DNA of 64,000 nucleotides from Streptantibioticus silvisoli (GTDB taxonomy: Bacteria > Actinomycetota > Actinomycetes > Streptomycetales > Streptomycetaceae): assembly GCF_027947535.2 (NCBI RefSeq), contig NZ_JAAGKO020000006.1, positions 1-64,000 of the forward strand, written 5' to 3'. Shown piece after piece: positions 24,394 through 33,301 of this stretch. The stretch's first letter is position 1, and the number at the start of each line of letters is the position of its first letter. The notes under the pieces were generated by a model, which saw only the letters and a list, made by a program, of their open reading frames with translations, searched no databases and was not told the DNA's origin. A program made the translations under genes and the position numbers.

Positions 24394-27300
24394 ACGTGCT
24401 CGTGGTTGAGGGCCATCACCGTCTGGGGGTGGTTGGGGCCCAGCAGCCTGGTCAGCCCCTCCCGGGCCGCCGGACCCAGCCGGTCCGACTCCGCGGACCG
24501 TCCCGCGCCGGCGAGGGTGAGGGCCAGGTCGGCCTCGCACAGGACCGTGTCCGGGTGCTGCTCGCCGAGCCGGCCCCGGAATCCGGCGAGGGCGGCGTAC
24601 TGAAGTTCCAGGGCCGCCTCGTACCCGTCCGTCTCCCGCAGGATTCCGGCGAGGTTGACCATGCACCACAAGGTGTTGGGGTGCCGGTCGGGAAGGACCT
24701 CGCGCATCTCGCTCAACGCGCCCTCCAGCACCGACCGCGCACGGTCCGGTTCGCCGATGCCGCGCCAGTAGATGCCGAGGTTGTTGACGGCGACGAGGCT
24801 GGACGGGTGGTGTTCACCCAGCGACTCGCCGTACTTGGCGACGACCTCACGCGCCAGGTCGAGCGCGGCCGCCCGCTCGTCGGTCACGTACAGGTCGGCC
24901 GCCAGGTTGAGGGTGCAGGCCAGGCTTTCCGGCGTCTCGAACGGATACCGCTCGCGGTAGCAGTCCTGGGTGCGCGCGGTGAGCCGGCGGGCGTCCTGGA
25001 GGTGTCCGGACCGGCGCAGTGAGACCGCCAGGCTCTTCGCCGTCCGCAGGGTCTCCGGTGCCACCCGGCCGACGACCCGCTTGCACGCCGCGTAGGTGGC
25101 GGTCAGCAGCGTCGCCGAGGCGCCGTAGTCGCCCGAGTCGCGCAGGTCCCGGGCGAGGTTGCTCGCGGAGAACAGCGTGTACGGGTGCTCGTGGCCCAGC
25201 ACGACGCGGCGCCGGTCATAGGTGTCCTGGTCGATGTCCCGCGCCTCGTAGTACCTGCCGACCATGCGCAGGCAGACGCTGAGGTTGTTGGCGGCGGCCA
25301 GGGTGCGCGGATGGTCCGCGCCGAGCAGGTCGGTGAAGCCGGCGTACGCCTCGCGTGCCATCTCCAGGGCCTCGTCGAACCTGCCGAGTGTCGCCAGGTC
25401 GGTGGCCAGTCCGCTGGCCGTCATGAGCGTGTGCCGGTCGGGTATGCCGGGCCGGTCGAGGTTGGCCCGCTGCCACGTCAGGATCCGCGCGTCCTTCTCG
25501 CGCGCCTCGACGTACTTTCCCCGGGAGCGCAGGATGTTGGCGAGGTGGAAGTCGAGGAAGTGGTTCTGGCGCTCGAAGTGCCGTCGCCGCAACGGGGATT
25601 CGACCGACATGTCACGTGCGCTCCACACCTGCACGAGCCGGTCGCCCAGTGCGTCGGCCGCGTCGAGGTCGCCGCGCTTCCACAGGTAGCGCACCCGGTC
25701 GATGAGGAGCTGGCGGGTGTCCGGCTCGTCGCACCGCGACGCCCGGGAGGCGTCCAGGTGCGGCCAGATCTCGGCGAACCGGTCCCAGTTCTCCGGGTCG
25801 TCGGTGTCGCCCTGGACCGGCCGGGCGCCCACCAGGATGCGGTGGACCGCGTGTTCGGCCGTCACCCGCTCCTCGGGCGTCAGATCCGCGCGGATGACCG
25901 ACTGGACCAGGCGGTGGATCTGGATGCTGCGGGTGGCCGGGTCGACCTTGGCCAGGGCGAAGCGGCTCAGCTCCTGGATGAGCCGCCCGAGGTTGAGCCG
26001 GTCCTGCAGGCTCTCGTCGTACGGCATCAGCGACTCCAGCATCCGGTCGCTGTACAGCAGGTTCCCCGAGATCGGTTCGGGCGCGAAGAAGGCGCACAGC
26101 TGGAGCAGCCGGACGGCGGCCGGCGAGCGCTCGCGCAGCCGGGTCAGCGAGATGTTCCAGGTCGCGGCGACCGGCTGCGGATAGCCGGGCGGCGGGTTGA
26201 GCGCCAGCACGCGGGTGTCCTGCGCGGCCAGTTCCGCGAGGTAGTCGGAGACCGGGGTGGCGGTCTCCGCCAGCCAGGCCCCGGCCTGTTCGACGGCGAG
26301 CGGCAGGTCGCCGAGCGCCGCCGCCACGGCGTCGGCGTCCCGCGGGTCGAGCGCGGGCACCCGGCGCAGCAGGTGCTCGACGCTCTCCTCGCGGTTGAAG
26401 ACGTCGACCTCCAGGGGGTGGCCGAGATGGGACCAGTTCTGGTTGCGCGAGGTCAGCAGGACGTGGCCCTGGCCGCCGGGCAGGAAGGGCCGGATCGCCT
26501 CGGGGTCGTCGGCGTTGTCGTAGATGAGCAGCCAGCGCTCGCTGACGGAGATGCGCCGGAGGTGGTCCAGGGCGTCGTGGGCCGCCTCCGCCATGTCCTC
26601 GGGGACCGGCAGACCGAGCCGCTCGCCGAGTTCCGCCAGGGAGGTGGCGACCAGTTCCTTCTGCTGCGAGGAGATCCACCAGACGATGTCGTAGTCCCCC
26701 ATGAAGCGGTGCGCGTACTCCAGGGCCATCTGGGTCTTGCCGACACCGCCGAGGCCGTAGAGGGTCTGCGGCCTGGGCAGCACGATCGTCACACCGGCGC
26801 CGAGCTCCTCGCGGAGGTTCTCCAGCTGCATGCTGCGCCCGGTGAAGAGCGGGTTGCGGATCGGCACGTTCCACAACCGGGGCACGGTGCCGGGGAAGCG
26901 CGGCAGGTCCCTTGCCTCCTCGGGACGGGACGGCGGGCGGCCCGGCCGGCCCAGGGCGCGCAGCAGCGCCGAGCCGGCGTAGTTCTCGTCGCGCTGGACC
27001 AGGTCGACCGGCGTGCGTTCCACGAAGGGCGCGGTGACCCGCACCTCGCCGACCCGGACCGGGATGAGGAGCCGCTTGGCGCCCGTGGGATCCGCCGCGA
27101 GGGCCTGCTCCACCACGGCACGCGCCGTTGCGGACCGCAGGTAGGCGGCGGACAGCAGGGCCATGGTGCGGGCCGGGACCTCCCCGGCCGGCCGGGTGAC
27201 CCGGCCGCCCGGCGCGGCCGGCGCGTCGGTCCCGGTGCCGGCCGGCAGGACCTGGAACCCGGCGTCGGCGAGCATGGCCGCGATCCAGTCGGCCCACATG

Positions 27301-28337
27301 CGGTCCTCGGGGACGAAGCTCAGCCGGACGCCGGTGGCCGCCGAGGGACGGTAGGGGCGGCTGAAACGGTCGCGGTAGTAGAGGCGGACGTTCTCCGGCA
27401 TCGGCGGCAGCGAGGTCACCGACGACTCGCTGATCACCGTGGTGAGCCGTTCGAAGGCGGAGAGCAGCGAGTTGGCCACCCCGGTCTCGTCGCCGAAGGT
27501 GGCCAGCGTCTCCTCGTAGTTGTAGTAGGAGCGGTACGGCACCTCCACCGAACCCCAGTAGGAGGCGAGTTCGTCGTCGGACATGCCGTTGGGCAGCCGG
27601 TCGAAGACCGTCCGCACCAGGGAGCGGCCCGCGTCGGCCTTCTCCTTCTCCCCTTCGTCGATCCGCATGGGGACCGGCAGGATGCGGATGCGGCGGTCCC
27701 GGAAGCGTTCGTTGATGTTGCGGGCCACGCTCGCGGACCCGTCGACGCTCTGGCCGCTGAGGGTGAAGCAGTCCACCAGCACGTCCGGCAGCAGCACGGT
27801 GCAGATGTCGGCGACGTCGCTGATGCCGGTACGGCTGTCGATCAGCACGTAGTCGTAATGACGCTTCATGTCCTCGCGCAGCGCGTCGAAGAACCGGCCG
27901 CCGCCGAGCCGGTCGAAGAAGTTGTCCCAGTCGAAGCTGCTGACCGCCGCGGAGTACGTGCGGTCCTGCCGGCCGGCCGAGACGAAGTCGAGGGTTCCGC
28001 CGTCGGGGAACGTCCAGTCCAGCGACACCGCGTGCGGCGTGACGCGCGCGTACGGCAGGTGCCAGGCGTCCGGGCGCCCGTTGCCCGGGGTGACCGCGGC
28101 CTCCGCGAAGTCCCTGATGAGCTCGACGACCCCGGTGGTCGCGGCCAGCGTGGAGGGGTCGAGGAAAGGGTGGAAGAAGCGGTGGAGCCCCGGCGCCTCC
28201 AGGTCCCAGTCGACGGTCAGGACGCGCTTGCCGCTGGCGGCCAGGATCCAGGCGACGTTGGCGAGCGCCATCGTGCGGCCGGTGCCGCCCTTGTAGGAGT
28301 AGAAGGTGACGATGGTTCCGCCGCGATCGTCGGTCAT
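24363..28337 (-). CDS. fxsT: FxSxx-COOH system NB-ARC/TPR protein
   Basis: A 1324-residue STAND-type protein. Residues 1-300 form a ParA/MinD-like ATPase (FYSYKGGTGRTMALANVAW deviant Walker A). A TIR-like region follows (about 345-500, VRLSFVPEDRMWADWIAAML, with a Glu/Arg-rich second half), then an NB-ARC ATPase (NPLFTGRSMQLENLREEL, LYGLGGVGKTQMALEY P-loop, WLLIYDNADD Walker B, LPLAVEQAGAWL) and about ten C-terminal TPR units with the ALGHEHPYTL/LGADHPRTL pattern. This matches FxsT of the FxSxx-COOH peptide system, thought to sense or act with the modified peptide. The ATG overlaps the fxsC stop (ATGA). The combination is typical of signalling or immune-like proteins; its trigger is unknown. 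Confidence 0.88.
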   Translation of the reverse strand: MTDDRGGTIVTFYSYKGGTGRTMALANVAWILAASGKRVLTVDWDLEAPGLHRFFHPFLDPSTLAATTGVVELIRDFAEAAVTPGNGRPDAWHLPYARVTPHAVSLDWTFPDGGTLDFVSAGRQDRTYSAAVSSFDWDNFFDRLGGGRFFDALREDMKRHYDYVLIDSRTGISDVADICTVLLPDVLVDCFTLSGQSVDGSASVARNINERFRDRRIRILPVPMRIDEGEKEKADAGRSLVRTVFDRLPNGMSDDELASYWGSVEVPYRSYYNYEETLATFGDETGVANSLLSAFERLTTVISESSVTSLPPMPENVRLYYRDRFSRPYRPSAATGVRLSFVPEDRMWADWIAAMLADAGFQVLPAGTGTDAPAAPGGRVTRPAGEVPARTMALLSAAYLRSATARAVVEQALAADPTGAKRLLIPVRVGEVRVTAPFVERTPVDLVQRDENYAGSALLRALGRPGRPPSRPEEARDLPRFPGTVPRLWNVPIRNPLFTGRSMQLENLREELGAGVTIVLPRPQTLYGLGGVGKTQMALEYAHRFMGDYDIVWWISSQQKELVATSLAELGERLGLPVPEDMAEAAHDALDHLRRISVSERWLLIYDNADDPEAIRPFLPGGQGHVLLTSRNQNWSHLGHPLEVDVFNREESVEHLLRRVPALDPRDADAVAAALGDLPLAVEQAGAWLAETATPVSDYLAELAAQDTRVLALNPPPGYPQPVAATWNISLTRLRERSPAAVRLLQLCAFFAPEPISGNLLYSDRMLESLMPYDESLQDRLNLGRLIQELSRFALAKVDPATRSIQIHRLVQSVIRADLTPEERVTAEHAVHRILVGARPVQGDTDDPENWDRFAEIWPHLDASRASRCDEPDTRQLLIDRVRYLWKRGDLDAADALGDRLVQVWSARDMSVESPLRRRHFERQNHFLDFHLANILRSRGKYVEAREKDARILTWQRANLDRPGIPDRHTLMTASGLATDLATLGRFDEALEMAREAYAGFTDLLGADHPRTLAAANNLSVCLRMVGRYYEARDIDQDTYDRRRVVLGHEHPYTLFSASNLARDLRDSGDYGASATLLTATYAACKRVVGRVAPETLRTAKSLAVSLRRSGHLQDARRLTARTQDCYRERYPFETPESLACTLNLAADLYVTDERAAALDLAREVVAKYGESLGEHHPSSLVAVNNLGIYWRGIGEPDRARSVLEGALSEMREVLPDRHPNTLWCMVNLAGILRETDGYEAALELQYAALAGFRGRLGEQHPDTVLCEADLALTLAGAGRSAESDRLGPAAREGLTRLLGPNHPQTVMALNHEHVYRDLEPSAV

Positions 28338-29641
28338 CGCGGATCCTCCTTCTGGTCCGGGCGCGGATTGCGGTCCTGGGGCGGTGCGGTGGAGCCCGTC
28401 ACGTCGGGCGGGCTGAGCCGGAAGCGTTCCTTGTGGGGGCCTTCCGGTGGGAAGGCGGGCGCGCGCTTGAGGTATTGGGAGGCCGCGTACTCCACGACGT
28501 CGGGCAGGACGTCGGAGAGCGACTCCAGGCTGAGGACGCCGTGCGCCGCCCGCCGGCAGATCACCGAGCCCTGCGCGGTCTTGCGGGGCATGGTCTCGCT
28601 GAGCGCGGTCACCAGTTCCTCCTCGTGCTCGCGGCTCTGCGCGTCGTCGCGGTTCCACGGCACCACGACACCGGTCCACGGCCGGTCCGCCACGTCGAGC
28701 CGGCCGAGCCGCTCCCGCTGCCGGGGGTCGGCCACCGCCCAGCGGTCGACCAGCAGGATCTCCGGTCCGTCGACCGGTTCCGCGGACTCCAGCGGGTCGG
28801 GCTCGTCGTCGAAGGAGACCAGGGTCGGGTGGTAGTCGAAACTCCCGGCGAACTCCGCCGCCACCGAGGCGAGCGGACGGCGGGACAGCGGGTAGAAGGG
28901 GTTCCAGTCGACGGCCCGGTCCCCGTAGTACTGCGCGTCGCGGCCCGGCGGCAGGTGGTGGCGGCTGGCGGCGGCCACGGTGATGCGCAGGTTGCGGGTG
29001 CCGCGCGGCGTGCCGAAGGCGCTCGGTATCCGCCGGTAGTCGACCGGCTGGCCCGGGCCGATGTGCGAGATCTCCGCCACCTTGACGATGTGCCTGGCCA
29101 GTTCGTAGACGGCCACCTCGTACTCCTCACGGAGCCTGCGCAGCTTGATCAGCCCGTAGAACCCGTCGGCGGTGTACCTGGCCCCGAACGCCGCGTGGTT
29201 GAACTGGAGTTGCTCCGCCGCGCTCGGCGTGGACTCCGGTGGCATCGGCACCCATAACGCCGGCACGATCGCCTGGATGGGCCGGTCGCTGCGCGCCTGC
29301 TGCTGGATGGCGCGCTGCTGGAAGGCGAACCACTCCTTGCCGCAGTTCAGGCTGCCGAAGTAGCGCGGCGAGGTGAGGGGGACGAAGACCCGGCAGGTGG
29401 CGAGCGCCTCCGACAGCCGGTCCGACCAGCCCTCCCCGGTCCGGATGTCGCGGTCCATGAAGCCGACCGTGGAATGCGGAAGATCGGTGAGGGAGAGGAT
29501 GTGTTCGCACAGGTCCTGGTAGAGGCGCTCGACCCACAGATTCGGATCGGCGACGCTCGCGTCCTGGCTCGGCGTGTGAGCGTAACTCAGGAAGAAATAC
29601 GGGTACCGCTCGTCACCCCACCGCTTCCCCGATGTGAGCAC
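28334..29641 (-). CDS. fxsC: FxSxx-COOH system TIR-like protein
   Basis: A 435-residue protein. The N-terminal TIR-like domain starts YPYFFLSYAHTP, continues with VGFMDRDIRTGEGWSDRLSEALATCRVFVPLTSPRYF and has GKEWFAF further on, the pattern of TIR/FxsC proteins. The C-terminal half carries DYHPTLVSFDDEPD and a second alpha/beta region of unknown role. The GTG at 29641 is preferred (GGGGGA upstream) but not certain. A Leu codon at residue 129 is TTA, so efficient translation would need the bldA tRNA. It lies 74 bases after the AAC(3)-like gene and is coupled to fxsT by a 4-base overlap. Confidence 0.85.
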   Translation of the reverse strand: MLTSGKRWGDERYPYFFLSYAHTPSQDASVADPNLWVERLYQDLCEHILSLTDLPHSTVGFMDRDIRTGEGWSDRLSEALATCRVFVPLTSPRYFGSLNCGKEWFAFQQRAIQQQARSDRPIQAIVPALWVPMPPESTPSAAEQLQFNHAAFGARYTADGFYGLIKLRRLREEYEVAVYELARHIVKVAEISHIGPGQPVDYRRIPSAFGTPRGTRNLRITVAAASRHHLPPGRDAQYYGDRAVDWNPFYPLSRRPLASVAAEFAGSFDYHPTLVSFDDEPDPLESAEPVDGPEILLVDRWAVADPRQRERLGRLDVADRPWTGVVVPWNRDDAQSREHEEELVTALSETMPRKTAQGSVICRRAAHGVLSLESLSDVLPDVVEYAASQYLKRAPAFPPEGPHKERFRLSPPDVTGSTAPPQDRNPRPDQKEDPR

Positions 29642-29715
29642 GCGTCCCCCATCTTCCGCCGGAGGGGACAGTGTAGGAAGCCATGTCTCTTCTGCGGAAC
29701 AAGGCAAGCAGGAAT

Positions 29716-30570
29716 TCAGGTGGGAAGTGTGCCGCGCGGACGTTTTTCGGACAGCCAGGGGACCGCGAAGTCCACGGCGTCGCGCATGACGAGGGAACGC
29801 GTCTCCGCGCCGCCCACCGGGCCGCGCAGAATGCGCGAACTGTTCCGGTCGAGATCGCTCTTCTCGTAATCCGTGCCGAGGTCCGTGAAGTCCGTGTCGT
29901 CGAGATCGACATCCTCGTAACTGATCCACACCGCCTTTCCCTTACGCACCACGACGCACGCGTAGTCACGCCGGGGCGGATTCGGCAGACGGTATTCGGC
30001 CAGGTGGAATGCGCTGCACACCTGGTATCCGACGCCGATGAGCAGCACGCGGGCCCCGACGTCGTACAGCCAGCGCAGCGGGGACTCCTCGCCCAGGTGG
30101 CACGTCTCGCCGTGCCGGGCGACCGCCTCCGGGGCCCGGGCGCCGAGCGCCACGAACGAGGTCTGGGGGTGGCCGCTGCGCCGGGCGCCGGCTGCCCGGC
30201 GCACGGTCTCGGCGAACCTCCCCATGCCGTCGGACGGGGAGTGGTCGGCCTCGAACGCCGGCATTCGGGTGCGGAACGCGGTGCGTTGGGCTGCCGTCAT
30301 CCCCGCCGTGCGACGCCGGTGGACCCGCGAGCTCATGGAGTTGCCCTCGGTGAACGACGGAACGACCACCGTCCCGCGTCGTCCGAGCACGTCCCGCAGG
30401 GCCCCCAGCAGCGGCTCGGCCACCGGATCACGCGCGGGGGCGCCGGGCGGCTGTTCGACGTCCCCCACGGCGCTCATCCGGGCGTGCACCAGGACGACCG
30501 CTCCCGGCCGCACGCCGAGTTCCGCGAGATCGTCGGCGAGGGAGGCCCGGGTCGGCAGGACGGGCGGCAC
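29716..30570 (-). CDS. aminoglycoside N(3)-acetyltransferase-family protein
   Basis: A 284-residue AAC(3)-fold protein. PGAVVLVHARMSAVG, GTVVVPSFTEGNS, then MGRFAETVRRAAGARRSGHPQTSFVALG contain the family's substrate and CoA-binding motifs (R-S-x-H-P), and SPLRWLYDVGARVLLIGVGYQVCSAFHLAEY carries the catalytic-region His. Such proteins recur inside FxSxx-COOH operons. The GTG lies six bases after the fxsB stop, so it is co-transcribed. In this context it is more likely to acetylate an operon-specific substrate than to give drug resistance, but real aminoglycoside activity cannot be excluded. Confidence 0.83.
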   Translation of the reverse strand: MPPVLPTRASLADDLAELGVRPGAVVLVHARMSAVGDVEQPPGAPARDPVAEPLLGALRDVLGRRGTVVVPSFTEGNSMSSRVHRRRTAGMTAAQRTAFRTRMPAFEADHSPSDGMGRFAETVRRAAGARRSGHPQTSFVALGARAPEAVARHGETCHLGEESPLRWLYDVGARVLLIGVGYQVCSAFHLAEYRLPNPPRRDYACVVVRKGKAVWISYEDVDLDDTDFTDLGTDYEKSDLDRNSSRILRGPVGGAETRSLVMRDAVDFAVPWLSEKRPRGTLPT

Positions 30571-30576
30571 CGGTCG

Positions 30577-32850
30577 TCACCGATCCGCCGGCAGACCCGC
30601 GCGGATCCCCGCCACGAACTCCTCGCCCACGCCCGTCAGCACGTCGGCCTCCGTCAGCGCGTCGAGCGCCCGTGCCGTCTCGTGCGCGTACCGGCCCGGG
30701 TCGGCGGCGAACGCCGTCGTCGCGGAACGGGCGTACGCCTGCGCCAGCACCTCTCCGGTCAGCAGCGGGCTCTCGGTCCACGGCACCGTGAACGACCAGG
30801 GCGCGGCCTCGTCGTAGAGCTCGGTCTGCTCCACGAGGGCGTCCAGCGTGGCGAGTTGATGGCCGTGCAGCAACTCCCGGGCCAGCGCGGCCGGATCGCC
30901 GGTCGGCGTCAGACCGACGGCACCCATGCCGCGGATCCCGCCGGCGAGGCGGAGGTCGGCGGCGTCGTGCGGTGTCCCGGCGAGCGGGGTCAGCGTGGTG
31001 AGCACGGCGGTCAGTCCGGCGAGGCGCTGCGGTACCGCCTCGTGCAGCAGGCGCCAGGCGCGCTCCACCGTTTCCCCGAAGTGGTCCGCCCCCGCTCCCG
31101 ACAGCCGTTCCCGGGCCGGGCGGGCGTAGCGGTCGCGGTACGGATCGAGGTCGTCCAGTACGACCGCGCCGGTGAGCCGCCCGACCGGTTGCCACCGGGC
31201 GTCCGGGGCCGTACCGGGGACGACACGCGCCTCGTCGCCGGCGAGACGTACGACGATGCCGTCGCCGTCCGCCACGGCCTCGGCCATCGGCACGTCGGCC
31301 GGTGCCATCCGGATCAGCCCGAGCGCGGGCAGGAACACCGTGCCGTCGGCCCGCGCCGGGACCGGCACCGCACCGGGGAGCCCGCCGCGCAGGGCGGCCG
31401 AGGCGGCGAACGCGGTGAGCGGGGCCATCGACGCAAGGCCGTCGGAGCCGTCGGCGGCCAGCAGGTCCGCGGCCCAGCCGCGCAGATACGGATGGCCGAG
31501 CAGCAACTCCATGGCGTCCGGGTACTCGTCCAGCCGCGACAACAACTGCCGCGTGACAGCGGGGAGTTCAGCGCCGCGGTCGGCGGCCCGCTCCTCGATG
31601 ACCGTCAACCAGCCACGCGTCACCAGCCGTTGGGCCGCGGCCAGCGTCAGCAGTGGTTCCCGGTCGTCGCTCCCGGCGGCCAGCCGGTCCACCGCGGTGA
31701 GCGGGCCGCCGGGTCCGGCCGCGACGGTCGGCTCCGCCGCGAGGCGTGAACTCACGCCGGTCACCAGGGCCTTGAGGTCGGTGCAGTACACCGAGGGGTT
31801 GTCGAAGCCGTTCTCGGCGCGGTAGCGGTGCGCGTAGAGACCACCGCCGCACGAGCGGACCACCGGGCAGGCACGGCACGTGGCGCTGAGGCCGGCCACC
31901 CCTTGTTGCCGGGCCACCACACCGGGATGGCCCGCCGCGGTGTCGAAGCTGTGGGCGAAGACGTCGTATCCGGTCTCCGGAGCGCCGTCGTAGGCGATCT
32001 TCAGCGAGTCCGCCTGCTCCAGCGTGCCGTCGGTCTCGATCACCACGAGGTCGGAGGGGCCGACCCCCATCGACTCGGTCAGGCTCGGACCGCCGCGGCA
32101 GGTGCTGATCACCGAGTCGAACAACCGCACCGGCATCGGCCGTCCGGCGGCGTCCCAGCGGTCGAAGACACCCAGCAGCCACTGCGCGTAGGTCGGGCGG
32201 TCCTCCGGGCGGACCGGCGGCTCGTCCCAGGTCGCGTGCGGGAGCAGGAAGTCGACGCGGGGTGGCGCGAGGCCGGCCAGCGCGTCGTACACGGCGACCG
32301 GGTCGTTGGCGACATCAATGGTGCACAACAGGCCCGCGTACAGGTGGCGGTAGCGGTCGCGCCGCAGTAACTCCACCGCGTTGAGCACGTGTTGATGGCT
32401 GCTGCGGCCGTCGGCGTAGCGGCGATGCCGGTCGTTGGCGATGCGGTCGCCGTCGAGGGAGATACCCACCTTGACGTCGAACTCGGCGAACAGGTCGAGG
32501 TAACGCTCGCTCAGCTGGACGCCGTTGGTGTGGACGCGCAGGTCGAGTTCGGCGATGCCGGTCAGCGCGTCACGCAGGACGGCGCAGATCCGGCGCAGTG
32601 CGGCCGGACCGGCGAGCAGCGGCTCGCCTCCGTGCAGGATGACGTGCACGGAGGGCAGAGCGTGGGTCCTGGCGTGTTCCGCGAGTCGTGCGGCCACCCG
32701 GACAACGGTCTCCTCGGAGACCACCTTGGGCCGCCGGCTCCAACTCTGGTCGGCGTGCTCGTAGACGTAGCAGTACCGACAGGCGAGGTCGCACCTGCTG
32801 TGGACCTTCAGGACGAACTGGCGGAACGGAACCAGTGGTGGAGCCACCAC
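30577..32850 (-). CDS. fxsB: FxsB-type radical SAM/SPASM maturase with degenerate HExxH-type domain
   Basis: A 757-residue protein. The N-terminal radical SAM domain has the CxxxCxxC cluster motif CDLACRYC (about residues 19-26) and HGGEPLLAG; a SPASM segment with CRACPVVRSCGGG and a later Cys follows near 340-380. FxsB enzymes make cyclophane crosslinks on the FxSxx tail of the partner peptide. The C-terminal half corresponds to the HExxH-containing domain fused to many FxsB proteins, but the motif reads HGHQL (residues 662-666), so Glu and the second His are lost and the domain is probably inactive or structural. Leu161 is a TTA codon. GTG start, six bases after the fxsA stop. Confidence 0.88.
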   Translation of the reverse strand: MVAPPLVPFRQFVLKVHSRCDLACRYCYVYEHADQSWSRRPKVVSEETVVRVAARLAEHARTHALPSVHVILHGGEPLLAGPAALRRICAVLRDALTGIAELDLRVHTNGVQLSERYLDLFAEFDVKVGISLDGDRIANDRHRRYADGRSSHQHVLNAVELLRRDRYRHLYAGLLCTIDVANDPVAVYDALAGLAPPRVDFLLPHATWDEPPVRPEDRPTYAQWLLGVFDRWDAAGRPMPVRLFDSVISTCRGGPSLTESMGVGPSDLVVIETDGTLEQADSLKIAYDGAPETGYDVFAHSFDTAAGHPGVVARQQGVAGLSATCRACPVVRSCGGGLYAHRYRAENGFDNPSVYCTDLKALVTGVSSRLAAEPTVAAGPGGPLTAVDRLAAGSDDREPLLTLAAAQRLVTRGWLTVIEERAADRGAELPAVTRQLLSRLDEYPDAMELLLGHPYLRGWAADLLAADGSDGLASMAPLTAFAASAALRGGLPGAVPVPARADGTVFLPALGLIRMAPADVPMAEAVADGDGIVVRLAGDEARVVPGTAPDARWQPVGRLTGAVVLDDLDPYRDRYARPARERLSGAGADHFGETVERAWRLLHEAVPQRLAGLTAVLTTLTPLAGTPHDAADLRLAGGIRGMGAVGLTPTGDPAALARELLHGHQLATLDALVEQTELYDEAAPWSFTVPWTESPLLTGEVLAQAYARSATTAFAADPGRYAHETARALDALTEADVLTGVGEEFVAGIRAGLPADR

Positions 32851-32856
32851 TCGATA

Positions 32857-33027
32857 TCAGATGGCCGAGTTGAACGTGGGGACCCCGGTGTTTCGGCCGT
32901 GGACGGCTGCTGCGCCCCGGCGCAGGCTTCTCGCCAGCACCCGGCCGTCCTGTGGAACGGATCGCGGCGGGCGGACACGGAGAGCCGCGGCGGTTTCAGG
33001 GTGCCGGGTGTCCACGGAAGTGTTCAT
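32857..33027 (-). CDS. fxsA: FxSxx-COOH precursor peptide
   Basis: A 56-residue peptide starting MNTSVDTRHPETAAALRVRP and ending TGVPTFNSAI, whose last five residues F-N-S-A-I fit the F-x-S-x-x-COOH rule exactly. GAGGA lies five bases before the ATG. Being directly upstream of the radical SAM gene, it is the expected substrate: the Phe and Ser of the tail would be crosslinked. Arg/Pro-rich middle (RVRPPRSVPQDGRV) is the leader. First gene of the five-gene leftward operon. Confidence 0.88.
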   Translation of the reverse strand: MNTSVDTRHPETAAALRVRPPRSVPQDGRVLARSLRRGAAAVHGRNTGVPTFNSAI

Positions 33028-33301
33028 GATGTCCTCGGGGGATGGGGATGCGGCGTGCGATCCCGCATCTCGGCGAAGACCGACCGCGACAGGTGGTTGA
33101 CGTGATCCTAGCGTCGATTCCCGCCTACCGCGCGTGTTCCTCAACCACACCCGGGGCTATCCTGGTAGATGCTCCAGAAATACCTGAACGAGCTATAGCC
33201 CTGATTGACACGTCGTTATGGCGGGGCCCGGGCTTCTGCTCCGCTTCGGGGGACGGATCGTGCGGCGTCCTCCGTTCGGGGGACAAGGGACGGGGTCGTG
33301 C

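Noticed and set aside
25185-28835. 1216-codon open frame antisense to fxsT
   Set aside because: Low-complexity shadow of a long high-GC gene; the opposite strand holds P-loop, NB-ARC and TPR motifs.
29613-29684. 23-codon ORF (MASYTVPSGGRWGTRAHIGE...) overlapping the start of fxsC
   Set aside because: Only a weak ribosome site and no recognisable feature; it may reflect uncertainty in the fxsC start rather than a gene.
29716-30570. AAC(3)-like gene as a stand-alone antibiotic-resistance gene
   Set aside because: It lies inside the FxSxx operon, six bases after fxsB, and such genes recur in that context, so a pathway role is more likely than acquired resistance.
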